64,000 nucleotides of DNA from an uncultured Campylobacter sp. (GTDB taxonomy: Bacteria; Campylobacterota; Campylobacteria; Campylobacterales; Campylobacteraceae), in assembly GCA_934728065.1 (NCBI GenBank), contig CAKVDW010000009.1, positions 1-64,000 of the forward strand, given 5' to 3'. This document shows, piece after piece, positions 1 through 7,470 of this stretch. The notes under the pieces were generated by a model that was given only the letters and a program-made list of their open reading frames with translations, was not told where the DNA came from and did no database searches. The position numbers and the translations under genes are program-made. The stretch's first letter is position 1. Every line of letters starts with the position of its first letter.

Positions 1-246
1 CACAACTTACAATGGGCGGCAAAGCGACTTGAACTCACTCAAATAGTGGATTTTTGCACTTTTTGCGAGGACTTACTCGCCCAAGCTGGCAAATTTGAAG
101 GACCTGCGAGCGATGAATTTGTCGAATGGCTACTTTTGCTGAGCGAACAATTTGAAAGGTATTGTCAAAACTACGAAAAAGACGAACTCACACTTACCTT
201 TTTTAACCCAAATTTAGCCCTAATCCCAAGCATTTTGTCAAAGTAA
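1..246 (+). CDS. C-terminal end of a gene cut by the window edge
   Basis: The reading frame is open from base 1 to a TAA at 244-246, so the 5' end lies outside the window. The GTG at 46 is internal to this open frame and is not a convincing start. The visible 81 residues are helical and acidic with no signal or membrane segment. The beginning (HNLQWAAKRLEL) faintly recalls the helix after the phosphorylated His of an Hpt domain, but this is only a resemblance. The last 20 or so codons run antisense to an apparently coding remnant on the minus strand (about 176-350), so the native C terminus may have been replaced at a rearrangement junction. Function unknown. Confidence 0.45.
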   Translation, partial: HNLQWAAKRLELTQIVDFCTFCEDLLAQAGKFEGPASDEFVEWLLLLSEQFERYCQNYEKDELTLTFFNPNLALIPSILSK

Positions 247-350
247 GCCTTAACTTTTGTGCTGATAATATCACGCGCATTTGCCTGATTTAGCCCAAAA
301 CCATTGCTTACAAGCCCTTTAAGATAGTTTGAGACATTATCAATCTCTAT
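176..350 (-). pseudogene. Decayed coding remnant, unknown family
   Basis: On the minus strand an open frame reads IDNVSNYLKGLVSNGFGLN and continues to a TAG near 176. The composition is protein-like (LKGLVSNGFG, ANARDIISTKVKAYF), but there is no usable start codon and it follows directly after another broken minus-strand frame. I read it as the tail of a mobile or plasmid-type gene left after rearrangement. No family is recognised. It overlaps the plus-strand gene end above; only one of the two can be native. Confidence 0.3.
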
Positions 351-353
351 TAA

Positions 354-488
354 TCATCATTTTGGCTTATTTTTTCGCACTCTTGCATTGCTTTGATGGT
401 TTCATCGTTTGGCACTTTAGCTTTTTCTCGCAAAGCCTGTTCGATTTGAGCTTTTTTCTCTATGAGTTGTTCTATTTTGCTCACTTGT
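354..488 (-). pseudogene. Possible RelB/DinJ-like antitoxin remnant (about 44 aa)
   Basis: The minus strand reads from a GTG at about 488 to a TAA at about 354. The first part, VSKIEQLIEKKAQIEQALRE, is coiled-coil-like, and the end carries VPNDETIKAMQEC. The second part resembles the IPNxETxxAMEE stretch at the C terminus of RelB/DinJ-type antitoxins. It is far shorter than a normal antitoxin, lacks the ribbon-helix-helix half, and no toxin gene follows. A decayed toxin-antitoxin or mobilisation gene is an inference. A short functional protein is not excluded but has no clear ribosome binding site. Confidence 0.25.
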
Positions 489-497
489 GCTATCAAT

Positions 498-503
498 TAT
501 AAT
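498..503 (+). promoter_or_regulatory. -10 box for the lipoprotein gene
   Basis: TATAAT at 498-503 lies 35 bases before the ATG at 539. A purine-rich ribosome binding site (GAAAGGA) sits just before the start. Confidence 0.5.
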
Positions 504-538
504 GTCAAAAATATTTCAAAAAAGAAAGGAATTTAACG

Positions 539-931
539 ATGAAAAAAGTTAAATCATTAACATTATCAGTTCTAGTTGCAAGCTTATTTTTATCTTGCTC
601 ATCAAACGAATTTAAGCCTAGCAATGATTTTGAAAAAAAGGCTATCAAATACGGCAAAGCAGATAAGTCAAATGTTACTTTCTTGTCTTATGAATTTGTA
701 GAAAATAAACTTAAAAGTCAGAAAAAGTTAAGAGAATGCTTAGGACTTAATGAGGAAACTGCTGTGTTGATTTATGTTGATAAATTAGATAATTATAAAT
801 ACTTAAAATATGAAGTTGCCCAAGAAAATTGGGCTAGCATTAAAAAAGGCGACATAGTAAGATATATGGGCGGTTCTACTAATTTTATCCAAGACTATCA
901 AGAAAAATGCGGTTTAACAAAGCCTAATTAA
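539..931 (+). CDS. Small lipoprotein, unknown function
   Basis: The 130-aa product starts with a lysine-bearing signal peptide (MKKVKSLTLSVLVASLFLSC). Cys20 is in a lipobox-like context, so it is probably lipid-anchored after signal peptidase II cleavage. The mature part is hydrophilic and lysine-rich with two further cysteines (C63, C124), and no known domain was recognised. The start is set by GAAAGGAATTTAACG before the ATG and a TATAAT 35 bases upstream. It is monocistronic, sits between decayed remnants and a small RNA gene, and is AT-richer than the housekeeping genes downstream, which suggests an accessory gene. Confidence 0.75.
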   Translation: MKKVKSLTLSVLVASLFLSCSSNEFKPSNDFEKKAIKYGKADKSNVTFLSYEFVENKLKSQKKLRECLGLNEETAVLIYVDKLDNYKYLKYEVAQENWASIKKGDIVRYMGGSTNFIQDYQEKCGLTKPN

Positions 932-974
932 GTTTTTTGCACAAAAAGACAAGCTAAAAAATGAAGTGATAAGA

Positions 975-1059
975 TAAAATATCCCCGCACAAAGACGGGG
1001 CAACCTACCCTTGCGGGCAAGCCGATTCCTCTCATCGCTGAAAGGTAAAAAGTGAGAGT
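975..1059 (-). ncRNA. Predicted small RNA gene (about 80 nt) with own promoter and terminator
   Basis: A consensus sigma70 promoter reads on the minus strand: TTGACA (1088-1083), a 17-base spacer, then GCTATAAT with the -10 hexamer at 1065-1060. This predicts a transcript start near 1053. Downstream are a hairpin around CTTG-CCCG-CAAG (1021-1010) and a GC-rich stem CCCCG/CGGGG (1000-983) followed by ATATTTTATC, which looks like an intrinsic terminator. There is no plausible ORF inside. The region lies between the lipoprotein gene and argC and is antisense to nothing annotated. Related copies or targets cannot be checked here. Its identity with a known Campylobacter RNA is open. Confidence 0.7.
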
Positions 1060-1088
1060 ATTATAGCACTAAATTAAATCAATGTCAA
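1060..1088 (-). promoter_or_regulatory. Consensus -35/-10 promoter of the small RNA
   Basis: TTGACA at 1088-1083 and TATAAT at 1065-1060 are separated by exactly 17 bases, with a GC dinucleotide before the -10. A perfect -35 is unusual in Campylobacter, where most promoters rely on the extended -10. Confidence 0.75.
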
Positions 1089-1345
1089 ATTTTTGCTTTA
1101 AATTGGTGGCATTTTGGTTGTGAATCACTGTGCTTTTGCAGTAAATCCGTCTTTCATTTGAGCCATTCTATCTATCGCTTCGCCCATACCTATGATTTTA
1201 TGGATACTTCGGGCTTTGCCCTCAGTATAACAAACTTATATAAGCATGACAAGGCTTGTTTTATCATTACTGGATAAAGAATTTTTGTTATTTTGAGTGA
1301 GTGAAACGAGTGCAATGGATTGCAAGGTGTAGCAAAAACTCTATA

Positions 1346-1440
1346 TTGTCATATTGAGCCGTAGGCGAAATATCCAAAGAATTTAAGACATACTTTAATT
1401 TATGGATACTTCGCTTTCTAACGAAAGCTCAGTATGACAA
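1346..1440. repeat. Palindromic intergenic element, copy 1
   Basis: The left end begins TTGTCATATTGAG, has a short hairpin GCC-GTA-GGC, and ends CGAAATATCCA. After a 26-base AT-rich spacer the mirror end follows: TGGATACTTCG, hairpin GCTTTC-TAAC-GAAAGC, CTCAGTATGACA. Three more copies lie at 9767-9871, 9898-9984 and 11636-11731. Its spacer matches that of the 9898 copy in reverse orientation with about two differences. Confidence 0.8.
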
Positions 1441-1625
1441 AGAAAACAACACTTCAATATGACAAGAAAAATAATAGTATGACAAACAAACACTTGTCAT
1501 ATTGAGCGTAGCGACCCAACGGGTTGCAAGGTGTAAGCTAGTAAAAAAATCCACAAATTCCACACTCCACAAAACGAAAATTCAATTTTTTTCAAAAATT
1601 TATAAATTTGCAAAGCAAAATATAC

Positions 1626-1631
1626 TATAAT
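1626..1631 (+). promoter_or_regulatory. -10 box of argC
   Basis: TATAAT 23 bases upstream of the argC start, followed by the ribosome binding site AAGGA. Confidence 0.55.
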
Positions 1632-1654
1632 AAAAGCTTTATTTAAGGATAGCG

Positions 1655-2698
1655 ATGAAAAAGATAAAAGTGGGGATTTTAGGCGCGAACGGCTACACAG
1701 GCTACGAGCTGGTGCGTTTGCTTTTAGCGCACCCAAATGTCGAGCTGGCTTATCTTGGCTCACGCAGCTTTAAGGGACGAGCATATAGCGAAATTTACGC
1801 GAGTTTGCAAGGGATTTGTGATTTAAAATGTGATGACAAGGCATTAAGCGAAATTTCTCAAAGTTTGGATTGCGTATTTACGGCTACTCCTCAAGGATTT
1901 TGTATGCAAGAGATAAGCGAAAAGGTGCTTTCACAATGCAAGCTTGTTGATTTGAGTGCGGATTTTCGGCTCAAAAACGCGCAAATTTATGAAAAATGGT
2001 ATAAGATAGAGCATAAAGCCCCGCAGTTTTTGGGCGAAGCGGTGTATGGGCTGAGCGAAATTCATCGCTCACAAATCAAAAAAGCCCGCCTTGTCGCAAA
2101 TGCTGGCTGCTACACGACTTGCGCGATTTTGAGCCTTTATCCCTTGATAAAAGCTGGCGTGGCTGAGCTAAACTCCATCATCATAGACGCAAAGAGTGGC
2201 AAAAGCGGAGCTGGGCGCAGCGAACGCTTGGACAATCTTTTCTGCGAAACAAACGAAAATTTCACCGCTTACGGCGTAAGCACGCACCGCCACACGCCTG
2301 AGATAGAAGCACAGCTTGCACTTGCGGCTGGGCGCGAGTTTGCCTTGCAATTCACCCCGCACCTTGTGCCTATGCAGCGGGGCATTTTAAGCACGGCTTA
2401 TGTGAATTTAACGCGCCATTTAAGCGAAGATGAAGTGCGCGAAATTTACGAGCGTTTTTACGGACACGAACCCTTTGTGAAGCTCTTGCCAAAGGGCATT
2501 TTGCCACAAACGCGCTTTGTCAAAGGCACAAATTTCGTGCATCTTAACGCCGTGCTTGATGAGCGCACAAAACGGCTCATCATCATAGCCGCACTTGACA
2601 ACCTCATCAAAGGCGCGGCAGGACAGGCGGTGCAAAATATGAATTTACTTTTTGGCTTTGATGAAAGCACAGGGCTTAATGCCGTGAGTTTGTTGTAA
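1655..2698 (+). CDS. argC: N-acetyl-gamma-glutamyl-phosphate reductase
   Basis: This cytoplasmic enzyme performs the third step of arginine synthesis: NADPH-dependent reduction of N-acetylglutamyl-5-phosphate to the semialdehyde. The 347-aa protein has the N-terminal Rossmann motif GILGANGYTGYE (7-18) and the active-site NAGCYTT with the catalytic Cys152. Later blocks such as HTPEIE and HLVPMQRG are typical of ArgC. Length matches the family. The start is supported by AAGGATAGCG before the ATG and a TATAAT upstream. An acetyltransferase gene follows 10 bases later, as I recall for C. jejuni, but argB and argD are not adjacent here. GC content is higher than in many neighbours. Confidence 0.95.
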   Translation: MKKIKVGILGANGYTGYELVRLLLAHPNVELAYLGSRSFKGRAYSEIYASLQGICDLKCDDKALSEISQSLDCVFTATPQGFCMQEISEKVLSQCKLVDLSADFRLKNAQIYEKWYKIEHKAPQFLGEAVYGLSEIHRSQIKKARLVANAGCYTTCAILSLYPLIKAGVAELNSIIIDAKSGKSGAGRSERLDNLFCETNENFTAYGVSTHRHTPEIEAQLALAAGREFALQFTPHLVPMQRGILSTAYVNLTRHLSEDEVREIYERFYGHEPFVKLLPKGILPQTRFVKGTNFVHLNAVLDERTKRLIIIAALDNLIKGAAGQAVQNMNLLFGFDESTGLNAVSLL

Positions 2699-2708
2699 AG
2701 GACTGAAA

Positions 2709-3176
2709 ATGGTGATTAGAGCGATGAGACAAAGCGACTATGAGCTTGTTTATGAGCTTTGGTGCGAGATAAAGGGCTTTGGGATACGAAGCGTTGATGA
2801 CAGCAAGGAAAACATACTTGCCTTTATCGAGCGCAACCCAAATTTAAGCGCGGTTTGCGAGCTTGATGAGGACAAAAACGGCTTTAAAAAGGGCAAAATC
2901 GTTGGCTCTATCCTTTGCGGACACGATGGGCGCACGGGCGGCTTTTATCATGTATGCGTGCATAGCGCATTTCGCAAGCTTGGCATAGCGCACGAGATGA
3001 CGAAATTTTGTCTTGGCGCGCTCAAAAAAGAAAAAATCAACAAAATCGCGCTGATTGCTTTTAAAAGCAACGATTTAGGCAACGAATTCTGGCAAAACTA
3101 CGGCTTTACCTTGCGCGAGGACGCTAACTACTATGATTTGTCCTTAAATGACAGCAACGCCACGAGATTTATCTAG
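2709..3176 (+). CDS. GNAT-family N-acetyltransferase
   Basis: The 155-aa protein is a single GNAT domain. The central strand and acetyl-CoA loop are visible as GFYHVCVHSAFRKLGIAHEM, although the usual R/Q-x-x-G-x-G/A loop is degenerate (RKLGIA). The C-terminal FWQNYGF block is standard. The substrate is unknown; placement 10 bases after argC suggests co-transcription and possibly a link to arginine or N-acetylglutamate metabolism. Its stop overlaps the stop of the opposite-strand aminotransferase by 4 bases, so the two transcripts collide tail to tail. Confidence 0.85.
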   Translation: MVIRAMRQSDYELVYELWCEIKGFGIRSVDDSKENILAFIERNPNLSAVCELDEDKNGFKKGKIVGSILCGHDGRTGGFYHVCVHSAFRKLGIAHEMTKFCLGALKKEKINKIALIAFKSNDLGNEFWQNYGFTLREDANYYDLSLNDSNATRFI

Positions 3177-4336
3177 CGTTTCATCAATTTTTTCATATTT
3201 GCTAAACGGTCTAGGGCTTGATTAAGGGTCTCTTGTTTTTTGGCAAAATGAAATCTTATGTAATTTTGCACATTGTCCTTAAAAAAACTTGAACCAGCAA
3301 CAGCAGCAACGCCAACCTTTTGAATGAGCTTTTCGCAAAATTCTATATCGCTTTCATAACCAAACTCACTAATATCAACAAGCACAAAATAAGCCCCTTG
3401 TGGCGTGGTATGAACTATGTCAAATTCTTTTAAACCCTGCAAAAAAGTATCTTTCATAAGGGTGTATTTATGAACTAAATCATCATAATAGCTTTGAGGG
3501 AATTTCAAAGCCGTAACAGCAGCTTCTTGCAAGGGTGCAGCAGCTCCAACTGTCAAAAAATCGTGTGTTTTGTGCGCTCTTTGAATGATGTCCTTATCAG
3601 CAATAACATAACCAAGCCTCCAGCCTGTGATAGAGTAGGTTTTAGAAAGAGAAGAACAGGTGATTGTCCTTTCAAACATACCCTCTAAAGCTGACATATA
3701 ATGATGTTTATGTGGGGCAAAAACGATATGTTCATACACCTCATCAGTAATGATATAAACATCGTATTTTTTGGCTAAATCAGCGATGATTTTTAACTCA
3801 TCAAGGCTAAAAACCTTGCCACAAGGGTTTGATGGATTGCAAAGTATCATTGCTTTGGGCTTTTGTTTAAAGGCTTCTTCTAAAACATTTGCATCAAAGC
3901 TAAAATCTGGCGGATTTAAAGGAACAAAAATCGGCTCAGCCGAACTTAAAATCGCATCAGCTCCATAATTTTCGTAAAAAGGGCTGAATATAACAACCTT
4001 TTCATTAGGATTAACAAGAGCTAACATAGTCGCCATCATCGCTTCAGTGCTACCACAAGTAACTAAAATGTTATCATTTGGGTCAATATCTAAACCCGTA
4101 AAATGCTTGTGTTTTTTGGCTAAAGCCTCTTTAAAATTTAAAGCTCCGCTTGTGATGGCGTATTGATGAGGTCCTTTGTAGGCAACCCTTGCTAAAGCCT
4201 CTAAAAGTTCTTGTGGTGGGTCAAAGTCTGGAAAGCCTTGAGAAAGATTTATGGCATTGTATTTAAGCGCAACCCTTGTCATCTTGCGAATGATTGATTC
4301 TGTAAAAATGCTTGTTCTTTGGCTTAATTCTTGCAT
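3173..4336 (-). CDS. PLP-dependent class I/II aminotransferase (methionine/kynurenine aminotransferase-like)
   Basis: The 387-aa fold-type I aminotransferase starts INLSQGFPDFDPP and has the PLP-site lysine in SSLSKTYSITGWRLGY. The substrate arginine region is RFHFAKK near the end. The SQGFPDF start and overall length are closest to the KYAT/YbdL group (glutamine, methionine or kynurenine transaminases) and C-S-lyase-like proteins, so the exact substrate is uncertain. The ATG follows immediately after the TAA of the upstream membrane protein gene, making it the last gene of the tig-clpP-def-comM operon. Confidence 0.85.
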   Translation of the reverse strand: MQELSQRTSIFTESIIRKMTRVALKYNAINLSQGFPDFDPPQELLEALARVAYKGPHQYAITSGALNFKEALAKKHKHFTGLDIDPNDNILVTCGSTEAMMATMLALVNPNEKVVIFSPFYENYGADAILSSAEPIFVPLNPPDFSFDANVLEEAFKQKPKAMILCNPSNPCGKVFSLDELKIIADLAKKYDVYIITDEVYEHIVFAPHKHHYMSALEGMFERTITCSSLSKTYSITGWRLGYVIADKDIIQRAHKTHDFLTVGAAAPLQEAAVTALKFPQSYYDDLVHKYTLMKDTFLQGLKEFDIVHTTPQGAYFVLVDISEFGYESDIEFCEKLIQKVGVAAVAGSSFFKDNVQNYIRFHFAKKQETLNQALDRLANMKKLMKR

Positions 4337-4825
4337 TTAACGAACCCAAAACAAAAACACCAAAGACAAAATAGCTGCATAAGCGTAAAAATCACTATTT
4401 TTGCTGTAAAGATAGTTTCCCAAAACAAAAAATCCCACAAAAAGTGGAAACAAAAAGATAAAATAATATTCAGCCTTAATGCTAATGCCTTGCCTCATAT
4501 CAACAAGTATGGAAAAATTATTTAAAACAAAAAACCAAACAATTACGCAAAAAGAATAAAACAAAAACAAATAAAGCACGGGATTTTTAGGTATGATAAA
4601 AATCAACAAAAAAATACTCACAACAGGCATCAAACAACCAAAAATCACATAAGGCAAAGGCAATGAGCTAAAAGTAAATGGCACAAAAAATACAAAGACG
4701 GCTATGGATATACAAATGATTCCAAACACAGTTTTTAACTTTGCTATTTTTTGCTTTTTTAAAGCTATTTCTTCATCATCTTCTTCGATGACGGTTTCTG
4801 TTCTTGTTACTTTTCTTATCTTCAT
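4337..4825 (-). CDS. Integral membrane protein, unknown function
   Basis: The 162-aa protein has a charged N-terminal tail (MKIRKVTRTETVIEEDDEE and on) and then about five closely spaced hydrophobic segments, for example TVFGIICISIAVFVFFVPF and YYFIFLFPLFVGFFVLG. No domain is recognised. Its start overlaps the end of comM by 4 bases (ATGA-type coupling) and its stop touches the aminotransferase start, so it is co-translated with both. Function unknown. Confidence 0.75.
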   Translation of the reverse strand: MKIRKVTRTETVIEEDDEEIALKKQKIAKLKTVFGIICISIAVFVFFVPFTFSSLPLPYVIFGCLMPVVSIFLLIFIIPKNPVLYLFLFYSFCVIVWFFVLNNFSILVDMRQGISIKAEYYFIFLFPLFVGFFVLGNYLYSKNSDFYAYAAILSLVFLFWVR

Positions 4826-6333
4826 CTTTCTTTCACCCTAAAACTTAAAGCCTGAAGTATGTGGCTTTTATTTATACACTCTCTTTGCTCTAAATCGGCA
4901 CAAGTTCGTGCAACCTTTAGTGTTTTGTTAATCGCTCTTTGAGAAAGGCTATACCTTGATATAGCAAGCTCTAAAGTGCTTTGCGCATCTTTATCAGCTA
5001 CACAAATTTCTTTTAAATCCTCATCTTTAAGCTTTGCATTAAATTCCTTTTGTCCGCGTTTTTTTTGAAAGATAAAACCGTCCAAAACCTTTTTGCTTAA
5101 CTCTTTTGAACTTATAGTGCTTTTATCGTCTTTACTCACCTTTTCCATAGCCACATATAAATCAATGCGGTCTAAAATAGCTGATGAAATGCAGTTTTTA
5201 TAGCGTTTAATCTCCAAGTTATTGCAGCGACAACTCAGCGTTGGTGAAAACAAATTTCCGCAAGGGCAAGGATTTTGCGCAGCGGCAAAAAGAAATTTTG
5301 TCTCATAATTCACCTTTGAATTTACCCTTGAAACTAAAATTTGATTATCCTCTAAAGGCTCTCTTAAACTCTCTATAATGTTCTTACCAAAATGTGGAAA
5401 CTCATCAAAAAACAGCACGCCACCGTTTGCAAGCGCCACTTCACCGATTTTTGCGCCCTTTGTGCCGCCACCAAAAATGCTCGCTCTTGTGCTGGTGTGA
5501 TGTGGGTTGCGAAAGGCTCTAATGCTTGAAAAATCACTATCTTTCGAGCTTAGCGACTGATACGCACTAGCTTGTAGCACTTCATTAAGGCTTTGTGGGG
5601 GCATTATATATACCAAACGCTTAGCGCACATACTTTTGCCGCTACCCGCACTGCCCTCAAACAAAATGTTGTGCATACCAAGTGCGGCGATGAGACAAGC
5701 AAATTTGGCGTTTTCCTGCCCTTTGACATCTTTATAATCATAATCAAAACTTTCATTTGGAACAAAAAGTTCATTTTCTATCATCAAGGGTTTAGCAAAA
5801 AGTGGGTGAGAGGCTTTGACTTTAAATTTTTCATACTCTTTGCTTGTAAAAAATTCCACAGCCTCATCTAAATTTTCAACCGCATAAATTTCTAAATTTG
5901 GTATCATTGAAGCCTTATTTGCCAAGCTTTTTGGAATAAGAATTTGAACCTGCTTAAATTTAAGAGATAAAAACAAAAGCAAAGAAAAAAGCTCATTTGT
6001 GCTTTTAACAGCCCCATCAAGTCCAAGTTCTCCAAAAACAAAAAACTCATCTAAATTTTCTTGCTTTTGCAGCAAAATCAAAATCGCCATCGCTAAATCA
6101 AAATGCGAACCATTTTTTGGTATGCCAGAAGGGCTTAAATTTATGGTGATTTTTTGGGCTGGAAAGGCGTAATTTTTACTCATCAAGCAGGCTTTTATGC
6201 GTTCGGTGCTTTCTTTGATGGCTGAATTTGGCAGTCCTACTATGCTAAAACCGGGCAAACCTCTTGTGAAAGTGCTTTCAACATCGATTATACAAAGCTC
6301 ATCGCTCAGGCTCACGGTTTTTAACTTTTTCAC
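4822..6333 (-). CDS. comM: ComM/YifB-family AAA+ ATPase (Mg-chelatase-like)
   Basis: The 503-aa protein has the N-terminal Lon-protease-like ChlI domain (GLPGFSIVGLPNSAIKEST) and the AAA+ core with Walker A GSAGSGKS and Walker B VLFFDEFPHF. A zinc-like Cys cluster (NPCPCGN, then CRC) and the C-terminal Mg_chelatase_C helical region (QRAINKTLKVARTCADL) follow. ComM homologues are hexameric helicases that promote branch migration during natural transformation. That role is plausible in a naturally competent genus but is not shown by the context, since it is coupled to def. Full length. Confidence 0.9.
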   Translation of the reverse strand: MKKLKTVSLSDELCIIDVESTFTRGLPGFSIVGLPNSAIKESTERIKACLMSKNYAFPAQKITINLSPSGIPKNGSHFDLAMAILILLQKQENLDEFFVFGELGLDGAVKSTNELFSLLLFLSLKFKQVQILIPKSLANKASMIPNLEIYAVENLDEAVEFFTSKEYEKFKVKASHPLFAKPLMIENELFVPNESFDYDYKDVKGQENAKFACLIAALGMHNILFEGSAGSGKSMCAKRLVYIMPPQSLNEVLQASAYQSLSSKDSDFSSIRAFRNPHHTSTRASIFGGGTKGAKIGEVALANGGVLFFDEFPHFGKNIIESLREPLEDNQILVSRVNSKVNYETKFLFAAAQNPCPCGNLFSPTLSCRCNNLEIKRYKNCISSAILDRIDLYVAMEKVSKDDKSTISSKELSKKVLDGFIFQKKRGQKEFNAKLKDEDLKEICVADKDAQSTLELAISRYSLSQRAINKTLKVARTCADLEQRECINKSHILQALSFRVKER

Positions 6334-6869
6334 AATTTAACCCTTTTGGCATTCTTTTTTTCTTTTTGCTGTTTTTTAAATTCCTTATCAAAAATCTTTC
6401 TTTTTGTATAGCTCAATCTTTCAATGAATAAATGCCCATTTAAATGCTCAAACTCGTGCTGGATAACCACAGCTAGAAAATCATTCGCTTCAAGGCTTTG
6501 CGCCTTGCCAAAGCGGTCTTGATAATGCACACGCACGCTTTTGTAACGCTCAACTTCTTCAAAAAAATCTGGCACACTCAAACAACCCTCGTTAAAAAGT
6601 ATCTTTTCAGTGCCGATAAATTCAAGCTCAGGGTTTATAAATTCAAGCAAATTTTCTTTTTTTATCTCGTCATTTTCATCGGGCAAATTCGCCAAAAATA
6701 TCTGCAAAGGCTCAGCCACTTGAATCGCCGCAAGCCCTATGCCATTGCCACTTATCATCGTTTCATACATATCATCAAGCAAGGCGTGCAAATTCTCGTC
6801 AAAATTTTGCACCTTTAAAGAACGCTCAAACAGCCTTTTGTCAGGGTAAGTGATGATTTTACGCTGCAT
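6330..6869 (-). CDS. def: Peptide deformylase
   Basis: This metalloenzyme removes the formyl group from nascent protein N termini. All three motifs are visible in the 179-aa product: GNGIGLAAIQ (41-50), EGCLS with metal ligand Cys96, and HEFEH (138-142) with two His ligands and the catalytic Glu139. The fourth position of the last motif is Glu instead of the usual Asp. It lies 16 bases after clpP and overlaps comM by 4 bases. Co-expression with trigger factor and ClpP groups three ribosome-exit and quality-control functions. Confidence 0.95.
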   Translation of the reverse strand: MQRKIITYPDKRLFERSLKVQNFDENLHALLDDMYETMISGNGIGLAAIQVAEPLQIFLANLPDENDEIKKENLLEFINPELEFIGTEKILFNEGCLSVPDFFEEVERYKSVRVHYQDRFGKAQSLEANDFLAVVIQHEFEHLNGHLFIERLSYTKRKIFDKEFKKQQKEKKNAKRVKL

Positions 6870-6885
6870 TTAATTCCTTTTTTGC

Positions 6886-7470
6886 TTATTTAAAACTCTT
6901 TTCCAGCACCTTGTCGATGAGTCCATACTCTTTGGCTTCATTTGCGCTCATAAAAAAGTCTCTGTCGGTGTCTTTGGCGATTTTAGCGAGCTTTTGCCCT
7001 GTGTTTTGGGACAAAATTTGATTTAAAATCTCTTTCATTCGCAAAATTTCTTTGGCTTGAATTTCTATGTCCGTTGCCTGTCCGCGCGCTCCGCCGAGCG
7101 GCTGGTGTATCATAATGCGTGAATTTGGCAGGGCAAAACGCTTGCCCTTTTCGCCACAACTCAACAAAAAAGCGCCCATCGAAGCAGCCTGCCCGATGCA
7201 AATCGTGCAAACGCTTGGTTTTATGTAGTTCATCGTGTCATAAATGCTAAAACCGCTTGTTATCACGCCACCGGGCGAGTTGATATAAAGATAAATGTCC
7301 TTGTCAGGGTCCTCAGCCTCCAAAAAAAGCAGTTGAGCCACTATACTTGCGGCAAGTTCATCGTGGATTTCTCCGCTTAACATTACAATGCGGTCTTTTA
7401 AAAGCCGTGAGTAAATGTCATAACTGCGTTCTCCGCGGCTTGTTTTTTCGATGACATAAGGGATATACAT
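6886..7470 (-). CDS. clpP: ATP-dependent Clp protease proteolytic subunit
   Basis: The 194-aa serine protease forms the tetradecameric chamber of ClpXP/ClpAP. The catalytic triad is visible: Ser97 in GQAASMGA, His122 in MIHQPLGG and Asp171 in DTDRDFFM. The hydrophobic YLYINSPGG strand is typical. The start codon overlaps the last base of the trigger factor stop (TAATG), so the two are translationally coupled, the same tig-clpP pairing seen in many bacteria. Confidence 0.96.
   Translation of the reverse strand: MYIPYVIEKTSRGERSYDIYSRLLKDRIVMLSGEIHDELAASIVAQLLFLEAEDPDKDIYLYINSPGGVITSGFSIYDTMNYIKPSVCTICIGQAASMGAFLLSCGEKGKRFALPNSRIMIHQPLGGARGQATDIEIQAKEILRMKEILNQILSQNTGQKLAKIAKDTDRDFFMSANEAKEYGLIDKVLEKSFK

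Larger units (their letters stand above)
1060..1654. other. Gene-free stretch with dispersed repeats
   Basis: About 590 bases between the small RNA and argC hold no credible gene. They contain one complete inverted-repeat element (1346-1440), single half-elements at about 1200-1232 and 1494-1525, and the argC promoter. The open frame on the minus strand at 1497-1763 is low-complexity and overlaps argC, so it is not coding. Confidence 0.7.
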
